A stretch of 64,000 bases of DNA from an uncultured Lachnospiraceae bacterium. Its GTDB lineage: Bacteria; Bacillota; Clostridia; Lachnospirales; Lachnospiraceae. This document shows, piece after piece, positions 54,136-62,042 of the stretch. Position numbers and translations under genes: made by a program. A model generated the notes under the pieces. That model saw nothing but the letters and a program-made list of their open reading frames with translations, had not been told where the DNA came from and made no database searches. The first letter of the stretch is position 1. Each line of letters opens with the position of its first letter. The stretch lies in contig CAKRIL010000015.1 of the NCBI GenBank assembly GCA_934343915.1, positions 1 to 64,000 of the forward strand, in the 5' to 3' direction.

Positions 54136-55419
54136 CTATCGTCTTCTCGCTGCCTCAGTCTCCTCCACAGAGGCTGTCTCGCTATCGCCCGTAATCACTA
54201 CCTTCACGGTTACTTCTCCGACAACGCTGTAATTGTTGGCATCCTCAGAAAACACAACAGGTACCTCATATTCGCCCGGCTCGTAGCCCTTAAGATCAAT
54301 GTTGGTATTGAGTGCATCCATATTAAAGCTGTCCTGAGTCTTCTGAAGTGCTCTTACCCTCACCTCAATATATGCATCCTCTATCTCAGCTTCAAGACCC
54401 TCGCCGAGGTTATTGATTACAATTCCGTTCTTACGGATAATGTAGCTCTTAACAACCTCCTGCTCAATCTCTATATGAACAACAAGCTCTGTCGTACCCG
54501 ATACAATCGTGTAGCTTCCCTTAAGGTAATTCGCCACATTCACCGTACAGTCCTGACTCTCGGTAACATCCTCAAGTTCAATCGCATCACTCGGAATCGC
54601 AAGTGAGCTTATATTGGCGAGACTGTCCTGTGTACCGGCAATCTTAATCTGGTCGAAGCTCTGAGTATACTCAATAAGCTTGTAGCCGTCCGCCGTAGTA
54701 ACCGTCGGAATAATCGTGACAGGTATCCACTTCGTGGCAAGAATCTCAACGTTAAGTCTCAGTGTCTTTCTGCTGAGCTGAATTGATGAGGTATCCACAA
54801 CCTTACCGTTCTCATCATAGAACACAGGCGCCACCATTTCGCTGACCGACTGCATCATGTTGGATACATCATATGAAATCTCTGCGCTTGCAATCTTCTC
54901 TATAACGCTTGCAGCACCCGTAATCTCTATCTTGTTCTGGGAAATTGATTTATCTCCGAGCACATAGTTGTCTGCCGGAGTTCCCGTTATCTTAATGTTG
55001 ACAGGTATTTCTGCCGTCTCTTTATTGTCAATATTAAGCTTCACCACCTGAGTCTTGGAGGTGATATCCTTAATGTCGCTCTTCACATCCGACTTGACAC
55101 ATTCAATCGTGATATTAGCCGAATCAGTGAGCGGACTTAACTGGCTCAGATCCGCATACGCAACGAAATCAGAAGCCTTAAGATCCTTGGCAACGCTCTC
55201 CGGTGCGCGCACCGTGATTGTGATTACGCTGCCCGAATCAACCTCATATATATACCCCTTGTCCGTGAGGTCATCATCATTGCGCAGCTCCACGGCAATA
55301 CCGCTGATTGTCTTTTTAACAAGCGGGTCATCAATATTCATAACAACCCACCATACAAGAATTGCTATCAAAAGAGCAAGAATCTTAAGTCCTATATTAT
55401 TGAATATTTTTTTCTTCAT
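54136..55419 (-). CDS. YbbR-domain protein (CdaR-like regulator of CdaA)
   Basis: About 427 residues from the ATG at 55419, which overlaps the cdaA end by 23 bases and has GGGGAGG eleven bases upstream. One N-terminal membrane helix (about 10-28; LKILALLIAILVWWVVMNI) then four YbbR repeats outside the cell. The C-terminal 15 residues are Glu/Arg rich. In Firmicutes YbbR proteins bind and modulate CdaA, usually from the next gene, as here. Confidence 0.9.
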   Translation of the reverse strand: MKKKIFNNIGLKILALLIAILVWWVVMNIDDPLVKKTISGIAVELRNDDDLTDKGYIYEVDSGSVITITVRAPESVAKDLKASDFVAYADLSQLSPLTDSANITIECVKSDVKSDIKDITSKTQVVKLNIDNKETAEIPVNIKITGTPADNYVLGDKSISQNKIEITGAASVIEKIASAEISYDVSNMMQSVSEMVAPVFYDENGKVVDTSSIQLSRKTLRLNVEILATKWIPVTIIPTVTTADGYKLIEYTQSFDQIKIAGTQDSLANISSLAIPSDAIELEDVTESQDCTVNVANYLKGSYTIVSGTTELVVHIEIEQEVVKSYIIRKNGIVINNLGEGLEAEIEDAYIEVRVRALQKTQDSFNMDALNTNIDLKGYEPGEYEVPVVFSEDANNYSVVGEVTVKVVITGDSETASVEETEAARRR

Positions 55420-56287
55420 TATTAGACTTACCTCCCCTCTTCCATATCTTGATACGCTTTCCCGAATCAAGATTGCCTATCTTAAGCAGTTCAAGCTTAT
55501 TATGAAGGTATTCCGCATCGACATTTCTCACAAGCTCACCGTTGTGTGCAACTGAGACCTTACCGGTCTCCTCAGATACTATTATTACGAATGCATCCGT
55601 AACCTCGCTCACTCCCGTACCGGCACGATGTCTTGTTCCAAGCTCCTTGCTGAGCTCCATATTATCCGAAAGAGGGAGATAACAGGTTGCAGACACAATT
55701 CTGTTCCCGCGGATAATAACTGCTCCATCATGAAGCGGAGTGTTGTGCTCGAATATATTGATGAGAAGCTGATTGGTAACATAAGCATCTACCGTTATTC
55801 CGGTCTTGATATAATCCTCGAGATTAATCTTCTGTTCGATTACAATAAGTGCTCCCGTCTTCTTCTTCGCCATCTCATAGGATGCCTTTACAAGCTCATT
55901 AACGGTCTTTTCACTGAACAGCTCCATCTTCTCCTTTGAATCGTCGAACTGGAAAAGTCCTGCAAAATACTTCTTGTTGCCAAGCTGCTCAAGCGCCTTC
56001 CTGAGCTCCGGCTGAAAAATAACGACAAGTGCAATAAGAGCAACATTGATGGTCTTTCCTGCAATCCACAGAATCGTGGTGAAACGGAACACATATGCTA
56101 TAAGTGCAAAAAGTATTATGACAAGGATGCCCTTAAGCAGATTCCAAGCCCTGCTGTTCTTCATCCACAGTATAATGTGGTACAAAAAGAAAGCGATGAT
56201 TAAGATTTCCGCAATATCCGAAAATTCAACGCTTGGTCTGTAAATATTATTCAGAAAATCTCCCAAAAAATTAGTTAATGCACCCAT
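55397..56287 (-). CDS. cdaA: Diadenylate cyclase CdaA
   Basis: 296 residues: three membrane helices (about 20-95), then the DAC domain with the ATP-binding signatures LHDGAVIIRGNRIVSA (DGA about 176) and GTRHRAGTGVSEV (RHR about 206), and the tail IVSEETGKVSVAHNGEL. Makes c-di-AMP, which controls potassium and osmolyte uptake and wall homeostasis. The usual third gene glmM is not directly downstream; the cell-wall polysaccharide genes follow instead. Confidence 0.96.
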   Translation of the reverse strand: MGALTNFLGDFLNNIYRPSVEFSDIAEILIIAFFLYHIILWMKNSRAWNLLKGILVIILFALIAYVFRFTTILWIAGKTINVALIALVVIFQPELRKALEQLGNKKYFAGLFQFDDSKEKMELFSEKTVNELVKASYEMAKKKTGALIVIEQKINLEDYIKTGITVDAYVTNQLLINIFEHNTPLHDGAVIIRGNRIVSATCYLPLSDNMELSKELGTRHRAGTGVSEVTDAFVIIVSEETGKVSVAHNGELVRNVDAEYLHNKLELLKIGNLDSGKRIKIWKRGGKSNNEEKNIQ

Positions 56288-56302
56288 GCCAATTCATCCT
56301 CT

Positions 56303-57358
56303 TTATTTTTCTTCCTCGTCCTCAAGATTGAGTACGTCACGCTCATACGCTCTCTGCCTCTCTAACTCCTCCGGCTCCGTATTCTCTTCCGCTCCATAAG
56401 AATCCCTTGGGTCAAACTCTTCTGTCTTCTGAGTTCTGCTGTTAATCTTCTTTACCTTAACCTCCGTCATTGCCATGTTGAACTTCGGCACAGCCTTAAC
56501 ATAGTAATAATAGTCATCATCCTCAAACTGAACTCTCTCAGTCCTTGAATAATCAACTGAAAATATAAAGAAGTTAAGTACAAGTCCTATCAAAATTGAT
56601 ATTATGCTTCCGATGATAAGCCCGCCCATGCTGAAGCTGAGTGAAAGCATCACATGGGACATCACGAACAGCACCGCCTCAACAATGCTTCCCGTCACAA
56701 TTGCTATCACCCATGAATGGTCTACCGAGAAGCTTCTTATAACATGTACAAGAATTATCGTGGCTGCAAATACAATTCCCATAACAAGCATTTCCTTGTT
56801 AAGGACTGTATTATCCATTATAAATGTAATCTTTGAAATGTAATCACCCTCGCCGAATGACCCTGCCGAAGCCATGAACTCCGAACAGAATGCCATTGAA
56901 AAGTACAGATATGTTCCAAAAAATGCAGGTACGATTCCCGCAATTCCCGCCGTAAGTCCAACTATAACCGGCGCTGCATAAGGAATATGCATCATGAACA
57001 GTACAGGCACAAGCAGAAGCACATACCCTGTCTTAGGAGCAAATACATAATATACGAACAAAAGTATAAGCAGCATAACGAGTGTTATAACCGCGAACTC
57101 TATCGAAATCTCATATATCTGAAGTACAATGAGTATACAGCCCGCAAGAGCGGTAACGCCACCCGGAAGAAATGCACACACTGCCGACAGCAGTATGAGC
57201 ACGAACACGTTGGATGCCGATGAACTGTATCCTGTCATTCCTCTTATAAGCATAAATGATACGAATGCTGCCGCAAACTTGAGCACATGGCTTATCACCA
57301 TATCATATCTGCCATACAGCCTCTGCAGCATATCTTTAACCTTTAATAACTCCGTCAT
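56303..57358 (-). CDS. Polytopic membrane protein of unknown function next to cdaA
   Basis: 351 residues with about nine membrane helices and a cytosolic acidic tail (about 275-351) that starts with YSRTERVQFEDDDYYYYVKAVP, a run of Asp and Tyr. No named family recognised. It starts one base into the previous stop (TAATG) and precedes cdaA by 15 bases, so the three are co-expressed. Conserved linkage would suggest a role with c-di-AMP or envelope tension, but only position supports that. Confidence 0.8.
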   Translation of the reverse strand: MTELLKVKDMLQRLYGRYDMVISHVLKFAAAFVSFMLIRGMTGYSSSASNVFVLILLSAVCAFLPGGVTALAGCILIVLQIYEISIEFAVITLVMLLILLFVYYVFAPKTGYVLLLVPVLFMMHIPYAAPVIVGLTAGIAGIVPAFFGTYLYFSMAFCSEFMASAGSFGEGDYISKITFIMDNTVLNKEMLVMGIVFAATIILVHVIRSFSVDHSWVIAIVTGSIVEAVLFVMSHVMLSLSFSMGGLIIGSIISILIGLVLNFFIFSVDYSRTERVQFEDDDYYYYVKAVPKFNMAMTEVKVKKINSRTQKTEEFDPRDSYGAEENTEPEELERQRAYERDVLNLEDEEEK

Positions 57359-57777
57359 TACTTGTCCTCCCCGTTATCTTCCTCTTTTTTCTCCTCGCGG
57401 GTAAGCTTATCAATCTTCTTAAGACGATTGATATACATTTTCATTCCGCTCTCATATTCATTGTAGCGAATCGAGAACACAAAATATGATATCACCTGAA
57501 ACGCAATCAAAAGAAGTACATATATAACTATAAGTGTACTTCCGAGCCTCCTGTAATCAATTTCGGTGAGATTATTCACAATATATTCAAATCCGTACAC
57601 GCATATCAGCCCAAGCACCAAAAGATAGCCCAAGGTGATTCCTATACCTGCAAACAGCATATGCATTCCGATATAGTCTCCGCGATAATATACGGCATTC
57701 TTAAGTTCCTTCCTGCCCTCATGCTTTTCATACATGGCAGTCCTTGCCATCAGCCTGACTTTACGCTTATTAATCAT
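57358..57777 (-). CDS. Small membrane protein of unknown function
   Basis: 139 residues: basic N terminus, two membrane helices (about 36-64 and 77-105), and a charged C-terminal tail (RLKKIDKLTREEKKEEDNGEDK) that may be a short coiled coil. No family recognised. Start at 57777; the stop codon overlaps the ATG of the next membrane protein by a base, so the two are translationally coupled. Confidence 0.75.
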   Translation of the reverse strand: MINKRKVRLMARTAMYEKHEGRKELKNAVYYRGDYIGMHMLFAGIGITLGYLLVLGLICVYGFEYIVNNLTEIDYRRLGSTLIVIYVLLLIAFQVISYFVFSIRYNEYESGMKMYINRLKKIDKLTREEKKEEDNGEDK

Positions 57778-57848
57778 GAAATCTCCTTACTACACCCAAT
57801 TTATCATATAATTATATCATATAATCTGAAAAATTACAGTATTTTTTT

Positions 57849-59063
57849 CTAAGGATTGTATACAATAATCTGCGAATGTGCGTTGGTGGCAGGCATAACG
57901 AACCTCACCTTGCGTCCGCCGCTGCTAATTGTCTTATCACTTGAAAATGTGCAATATGTGTTCCACACCGAATCAGCCGTATCCGGCAGAAGATAAGCGA
58001 GTGCGCTTCTTACCGCCATATCGAACTCGACAGACCTCTTCTTAATATATATATGTACACTGTCAGACTCAACTATCACTTCACCATAATAGTCGTCATT
58101 CACCTCATAGATTGCCGCATTCGGCAGATACTGCGTGAACCCGCTTCCCGAGAGCACCGCGAACATCTCATCCGTATTGATTGCCGGTGCAGTCTCCGTT
58201 GTCGGCACTTCATACTGCGTAGTGCTCTCCTGTGTGTTATCCTCCTTAGGATTATTATTCTGTGGATTGCCGTCTGTGCCGGTATTTTCAGGTGTTCCCG
58301 GCACCGTACCATTATTGCCGCCATTGCCATTATTGGTATTATCGCTGTTATTGGTATCATTACCATTGGTATTATTACCATTGGTATTACTACCATTGGT
58401 ATTACTACCATTGGTATTACTACCATTGGTATCGTAGCTGCCGGAGTTATCATACTCTGTCTGATATGTCGCATCCTCTCCGCTTTGTGCAGCCTGAGAG
58501 TCTCCCTGTGTGTCTTTGGAAGCGTTGTCGTTCTTAATTATATCAAGCGAAGGAAAGCCCATATCCGTAGATGATGACGCATCCTTCACTCCTTCAATCG
58601 CAATAGCAGATGAATACTTATCCGCCGTTGCCGTGACTGCGGCAACACCTTCACCTACAATTCTCACCATTCCGTTATCATCTACGATAACAGCATCCTC
58701 GTTACTGCTTGTCCATACCACGGACTGTGAAAGCTCCTGCGGATTAGCGGACACGGTAAGATTGTATGTCTGTCCTATATAAGCCGTAAAAGACTGCGCA
58801 TCTATGCTTATATATTCCTCATCCGCACTGTAACGCTTGGTCTCACTGTCAGGTATGGAACCGCCATTAATCTTACTTCCCTTGCTGAGTGCCTCAACAA
58901 TAAGCACAAGTGCAAGCATAATCGCAACCACACCTGAACCAAACAACATACCTATAAGCGGTCCGAGTACGCTGCTGTTCTTCTTTTTTCTGCGCTTTTT
59001 GCTGCTTTTATTGTTAGTATTTCTAGTATTCCTATTTAACTGTGTCTTATTAATTTCTGCCAT
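57849..59063 (-). CDS. Surface protein with Ig-like (BIG2) domain and Asn/Gly-rich repeat linker
   Basis: 404 residues: a basic disordered N terminus (RNTRNTNNKSSKKRRKKKN), one membrane helix (about 33-55), a bacterial Ig-like domain (about 90-160; LTVSANPQELSQSVVWTSSNEDAVIVDDNGMVRIVGEGVAAVTATADKY), a low-complexity linker (about 190-275) with five SNTNG-type units encoded by 15-base tandem DNA repeats at 58362-58436, then a C-terminal domain of 110 residues with no recognised family. An extracellular, membrane-anchored protein. CCGGAGGG site and a -10-like TATAAT upstream. Confidence 0.85.
   Translation of the reverse strand: MAEINKTQLNRNTRNTNNKSSKKRRKKKNSSVLGPLIGMLFGSGVVAIMLALVLIVEALSKGSKINGGSIPDSETKRYSADEEYISIDAQSFTAYIGQTYNLTVSANPQELSQSVVWTSSNEDAVIVDDNGMVRIVGEGVAAVTATADKYSSAIAIEGVKDASSSTDMGFPSLDIIKNDNASKDTQGDSQAAQSGEDATYQTEYDNSGSYDTNGSNTNGSNTNGSNTNGNNTNGNDTNNSDNTNNGNGGNNGTVPGTPENTGTDGNPQNNNPKEDNTQESTTQYEVPTTETAPAINTDEMFAVLSGSGFTQYLPNAAIYEVNDDYYGEVIVESDSVHIYIKKRSVEFDMAVRSALAYLLPDTADSVWNTYCTFSSDKTISSGGRKVRFVMPATNAHSQIIVYNP
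58362..58436 (-). repeat. Five tandem 15-bp units inside the Ig-like protein gene
   Basis: Units of ACCATTGGTATTACT (plus strand) with one or two changes, each coding SNTNG or a near variant on the minus strand. Unit length is a multiple of three, so gain or loss keeps the frame and alters linker length. Confidence 0.9.
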
Positions 59064-59119
59064 ACATACCCTCCGGTAATTATATACTACCCTTATTGAA
59101 TATGAAAATCAAGTTGAGA

Positions 59120-59147
59120 TTTACATTATAGAAATATAAGCTATAAT
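59120..59147 (+). promoter_or_regulatory. Promoter of the histidine phosphatase gene
   Basis: TTTACA (59120-59125) and a perfect TATAAT (59142-59147) with 16-base spacing, about 45 bases before the ATG. It faces away from the Ig-like protein promoter, so the 131-base space is divergent. Confidence 0.75.
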
Positions 59148-59194
59148 AATTAATAGGGCAAGTCCCTTATTAAAAATGTAAAAGGAAATTTATC

Positions 59195-59974
59195 ATGAAA
59201 CTGATATTTATAAGACATGCAGAACCCGATTACAGCATTGATTCACTCACGCAAAAGGGCTTTGAGGAAGCCGGGCTTCTCGCAAAAAGAACCGCCTCAT
59301 GGCGTGTTACCGACTTCTACTCATCCCCTCTCGGCCGCGCAATAAGAACAAGCGAGCCTACCTTAAAGTGCCACGGCAGAACTGCTGTAATATACGACTG
59401 GCTTCAGGAATTCCGTGTTCCGGTATCACCTGAGGGCAGACCGGACGGCAAGACAATCCCTTGGGATTTTATGCCTGAGTACCTGAACCGCTATCCTGAG
59501 CTTCTCGACGCCAACCGTTGGCTCGACACTCCCGTTATGAAGAGCGGTAATGTCAGGGAAGCTTACACAAATGTATGCGGCAGCTTCGATAAGCTGCTCT
59601 CAAAGTACGGGTATGTCCGTGAAGGGCTCGCTTACCGCACCACGCACACGGAATCTTCATGCTCCTACATGGTATATAACGGCACCACCAAGGAATGCAT
59701 GGCAGAGCATCCTGATGATGAGCCCGTGCTTGTGTTCTTCTGCCACTTAGGAATCATGCTCTGCATCATGTCCCATCTGTTAAACACCTCTCCGGTGACA
59801 CTTTGGCAGGGCTTTTTTACACCGCCAAGCTCCGTGACCGTTCTCTCTGCCGAGGAACGCATACCGGGACTTGCATATTTCCGCTGCCAGATGCTTGGGG
59901 ACACGTCGCACCTCAGGCTGAATGACGAGCCTGTGTCCTACTATGGGGGATTTGCGCCGCCGTTCCAAGGGTAA
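59195..59974 (+). CDS. Histidine phosphatase family protein
   Basis: 259 residues, the only plus-strand gene I accept. Catalytic RHA motif at the start (LIFIRHAEPD, His about 7), SSPLGRAIRTSEP (about 44-56) with the phosphate-binding Arg, a Glu in the middle, and FCHLGIML (about 190) where family members have GHGG or similar. Longer than cobC/PhoE types (about 200) by an insertion at 85-150. Ribosome site AAAGGAAA. Substrate unknown. Confidence 0.88.
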   Translation: MKLIFIRHAEPDYSIDSLTQKGFEEAGLLAKRTASWRVTDFYSSPLGRAIRTSEPTLKCHGRTAVIYDWLQEFRVPVSPEGRPDGKTIPWDFMPEYLNRYPELLDANRWLDTPVMKSGNVREAYTNVCGSFDKLLSKYGYVREGLAYRTTHTESSCSYMVYNGTTKECMAEHPDDEPVLVFFCHLGIMLCIMSHLLNTSPVTLWQGFFTPPSSVTVLSAEERIPGLAYFRCQMLGDTSHLRLNDEPVSYYGGFAPPFQG

Positions 59975-60008
59975 AGGTTAAAAATATAAATTAATTTATT
60001 AATATTAA

Positions 60009-60239
60009 GGTATAAGGTCTTATGTTATACATGATGGCTCCGTTGTACGAAGCTAAGTTATTCTAGGAACCCTGATATACTCCCATTGCGCTTCCGCCAC
60101 CGCGGCAAAGTCGCCATCCATGGCTCCGTTGCCGCTTTTTAGGCATCCATGCCAAAAATGGCTGCACATTGAGCAGGGTTCCAAGAATATCTAAGCTTCT
60201 CCCAAAGTCGCATACATGTATAACATAAGACCTTATACC
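60009..60239 (+). repeat. Structured palindromic intergenic element, copy C
   Basis: Perfect 25-base inverted ends (60009-60033 with 60215-60239, beginning GGTATAAGG). Conserved blocks CCGTTGTACGAAGC (60040-60053) and AGCTTCTCCCAAAGTCG (60194-60210). A stem follows, with CAGGGTTCC on the right side opposite GGAACCCTG, and the centre contains two hairpins tipped by CATCCATG (60113-60124 and 60142-60153). It lies between the convergent ends of the phosphatase and symporter genes. Confidence 0.85.
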
Positions 60240-60391
60240 ATTTACATTTCATAAAATATTTGTGAATTATAATATTTGCGACTTAATTATATTGCAGATG
60301 TCATTTATGCAATGACGTATTTAAGTGTATAAAACCACTTTAAAATTTGACATATATTATTATTCATAAACCATCATTCCATCCACTGTCA

Positions 60392-60468
60392 GTTCAACGA
60401 ATAAAGTCATGGCAGTCCTGCGATTTAGCGACAGCTTTAGCAGGATGTCATGACTTTATTCGTTGAAC
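60392..60468. repeat. 77-bp hairpin near the symporter gene end
   Basis: GTTCAACGAATAAAGTCATG (60392-60411) is exactly complementary to 60449-60468; inside, CCTGC pairs with GCAGG. It starts 15 bases after the symporter stop codon (minus direction). No T-run follows, so it is not a standard terminator though it may stop or stabilise transcripts from either side. The other bases of the 508-base space 59975-60482 apart from copy C are AT-rich and show nothing else. Confidence 0.75.
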
Positions 60469-60482
60469 GTCCGTATATTTAA

Positions 60483-61907
60483 TTAATCACTTATTTTCTG
60501 CTCATTATGTCTCTTGAAGAAGCTCTTTGTCTCCGCGATTACCACGCCGCTGAGCGCAAATATCGCAATCATGTTCGGGATTGCCATGAGTCCGTTGAAG
60601 ATATCCGCAATCGTCCACACTGCCTTCACGGTCATGTAAGGTCCGATAAACACGGCAATTATGTAGAGCCAGCGATATACCTTGACCACCTTCATCTTTC
60701 CGCCCGTAAGGTACTCAAGGCATCTCTCGGAATAGTAGTCCCAGCCGAGAATTGTCGTGAATGCAAAGAACACAAGACAGAGCATAAGGAGAAACGATGA
60801 TACGACCTGTGGTATCGGAAGTCCCTGATTGAACGCATAGGTTGTAACCGCAACACCTTCCAAGCCTTCTACCTGCCATGCACCTGTGATTACGATTGCA
60901 AGACCTGTCATTGTACATATAATGATTGTGTCGATAAATGTACCCGTCATGGAGACAAGTCCCTGTCTCACAGGCTCCTTGGTCTTAGCCGCTGCTGCCG
61001 CAATCGGTGCTGAGCCGAGTCCTGATTCGTTGGAGAAGATTCCCCTCGCAATACCGCTCTGCATCGCAACTATTATGCTTCCAACGATACCGCCTGTGAC
61101 TGCCCTCGGATTAAATGCCCCTTTAACGATTATAACAAACGCCGCCGGAATTTCCTTTACATTGCACACAAGAAGCACCACACTGATAACAACATAGATA
61201 ACCGCCATAAAAGGCACGACTACCTGTGACACATTAGCAATTCTCTTGATTCCTCCGATTAAGACAAGTGCCACACACAGGCTCAGCACAAGAGAGGCTA
61301 TTACAACCGTCCATGAGTATGTACCGATTCCCGGAATGGTCACCGCATATGCTGTGTCAGGGTCGAAAAAATTCTTAACGGCTGATGCAATACCATTGAC
61401 CTGAGAGAAGGTTCCGATTCCGAAGAGACCTACGCACACGCCAAAGAATGCGAATACGCATGCAAGCCACTTCCACTTTTTTCCCATACCTCGTTCAATG
61501 TAGTAGAAAGGTCCGCCGAGTGAATGGTGGTTCTCATCCACAACACGGTACTTCACTGCGAGAAGTCCTTCCGCGTACTTGGTCGCCATTCCGAAGAATG
61601 CTGCAACCTCCATCCAAAAGAGCGCTCCCGGTCCGCCCGCACATATGGCTGTAGCAACACCTACGATATTACCTGTTCCGATAGTAGCAGATAATGCTGT
61701 ACACAATGCTCCGAAGGATGTGACCTCCCCGTGTCCATCCTCCTCATTCTTAACCATCCACTTAAGTGCAAGCGGAAGCTTCCTTATCTGAAGAAGCCCC
61801 ATTCTAACGGTCAGATATATTCCACCCGCAAGAATAAGCACCATAAGCGGCACTCCCCAGACTACGCCATCAAGCCATGTAAGTATCCTGTTGATTTCCT
61901 GTAACAT
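60483..61907 (-). CDS. Alanine/glycine:sodium symporter (AGCS family)
   Basis: 474 residues with about eleven membrane segments. Family blocks: LSATIGTGNIVGVATAI (about 68-84), FWMEVAAFFGMATKYAEG, GIARGIFSNESGLGSAPIAAAAA (about 288-310), TGTFIDTIIICTMTGLAI, FAFTTILGWDYYSERC. Takes up alanine or glycine with Na+. Single gene; GAGG eight bases upstream of the ATG. Confidence 0.95.
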   Translation of the reverse strand: MLQEINRILTWLDGVVWGVPLMVLILAGGIYLTVRMGLLQIRKLPLALKWMVKNEEDGHGEVTSFGALCTALSATIGTGNIVGVATAICAGGPGALFWMEVAAFFGMATKYAEGLLAVKYRVVDENHHSLGGPFYYIERGMGKKWKWLACVFAFFGVCVGLFGIGTFSQVNGIASAVKNFFDPDTAYAVTIPGIGTYSWTVVIASLVLSLCVALVLIGGIKRIANVSQVVVPFMAVIYVVISVVLLVCNVKEIPAAFVIIVKGAFNPRAVTGGIVGSIIVAMQSGIARGIFSNESGLGSAPIAAAAAKTKEPVRQGLVSMTGTFIDTIIICTMTGLAIVITGAWQVEGLEGVAVTTYAFNQGLPIPQVVSSFLLMLCLVFFAFTTILGWDYYSERCLEYLTGGKMKVVKVYRWLYIIAVFIGPYMTVKAVWTIADIFNGLMAIPNMIAIFALSGVVIAETKSFFKRHNEQKISD

Positions 61908-62042
61908 GTGATATCCTCTCTTATTTTAGATTTTTAGGTTAATTGTATATCACTTTAGTAATTTAATCAACTAAATTTTTCTATGAAATATTTACTATAA
62001 AATAGTATTCACCAGCCTTGGTTACAGCCTGTAAAAAATTCA

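Noticed and set aside
58300..58440. CRISPR-like array of short repeats
   Set aside because: The 15-base units are contiguous with no spacers, stay in frame and encode SNTNG repeats of a surface protein.
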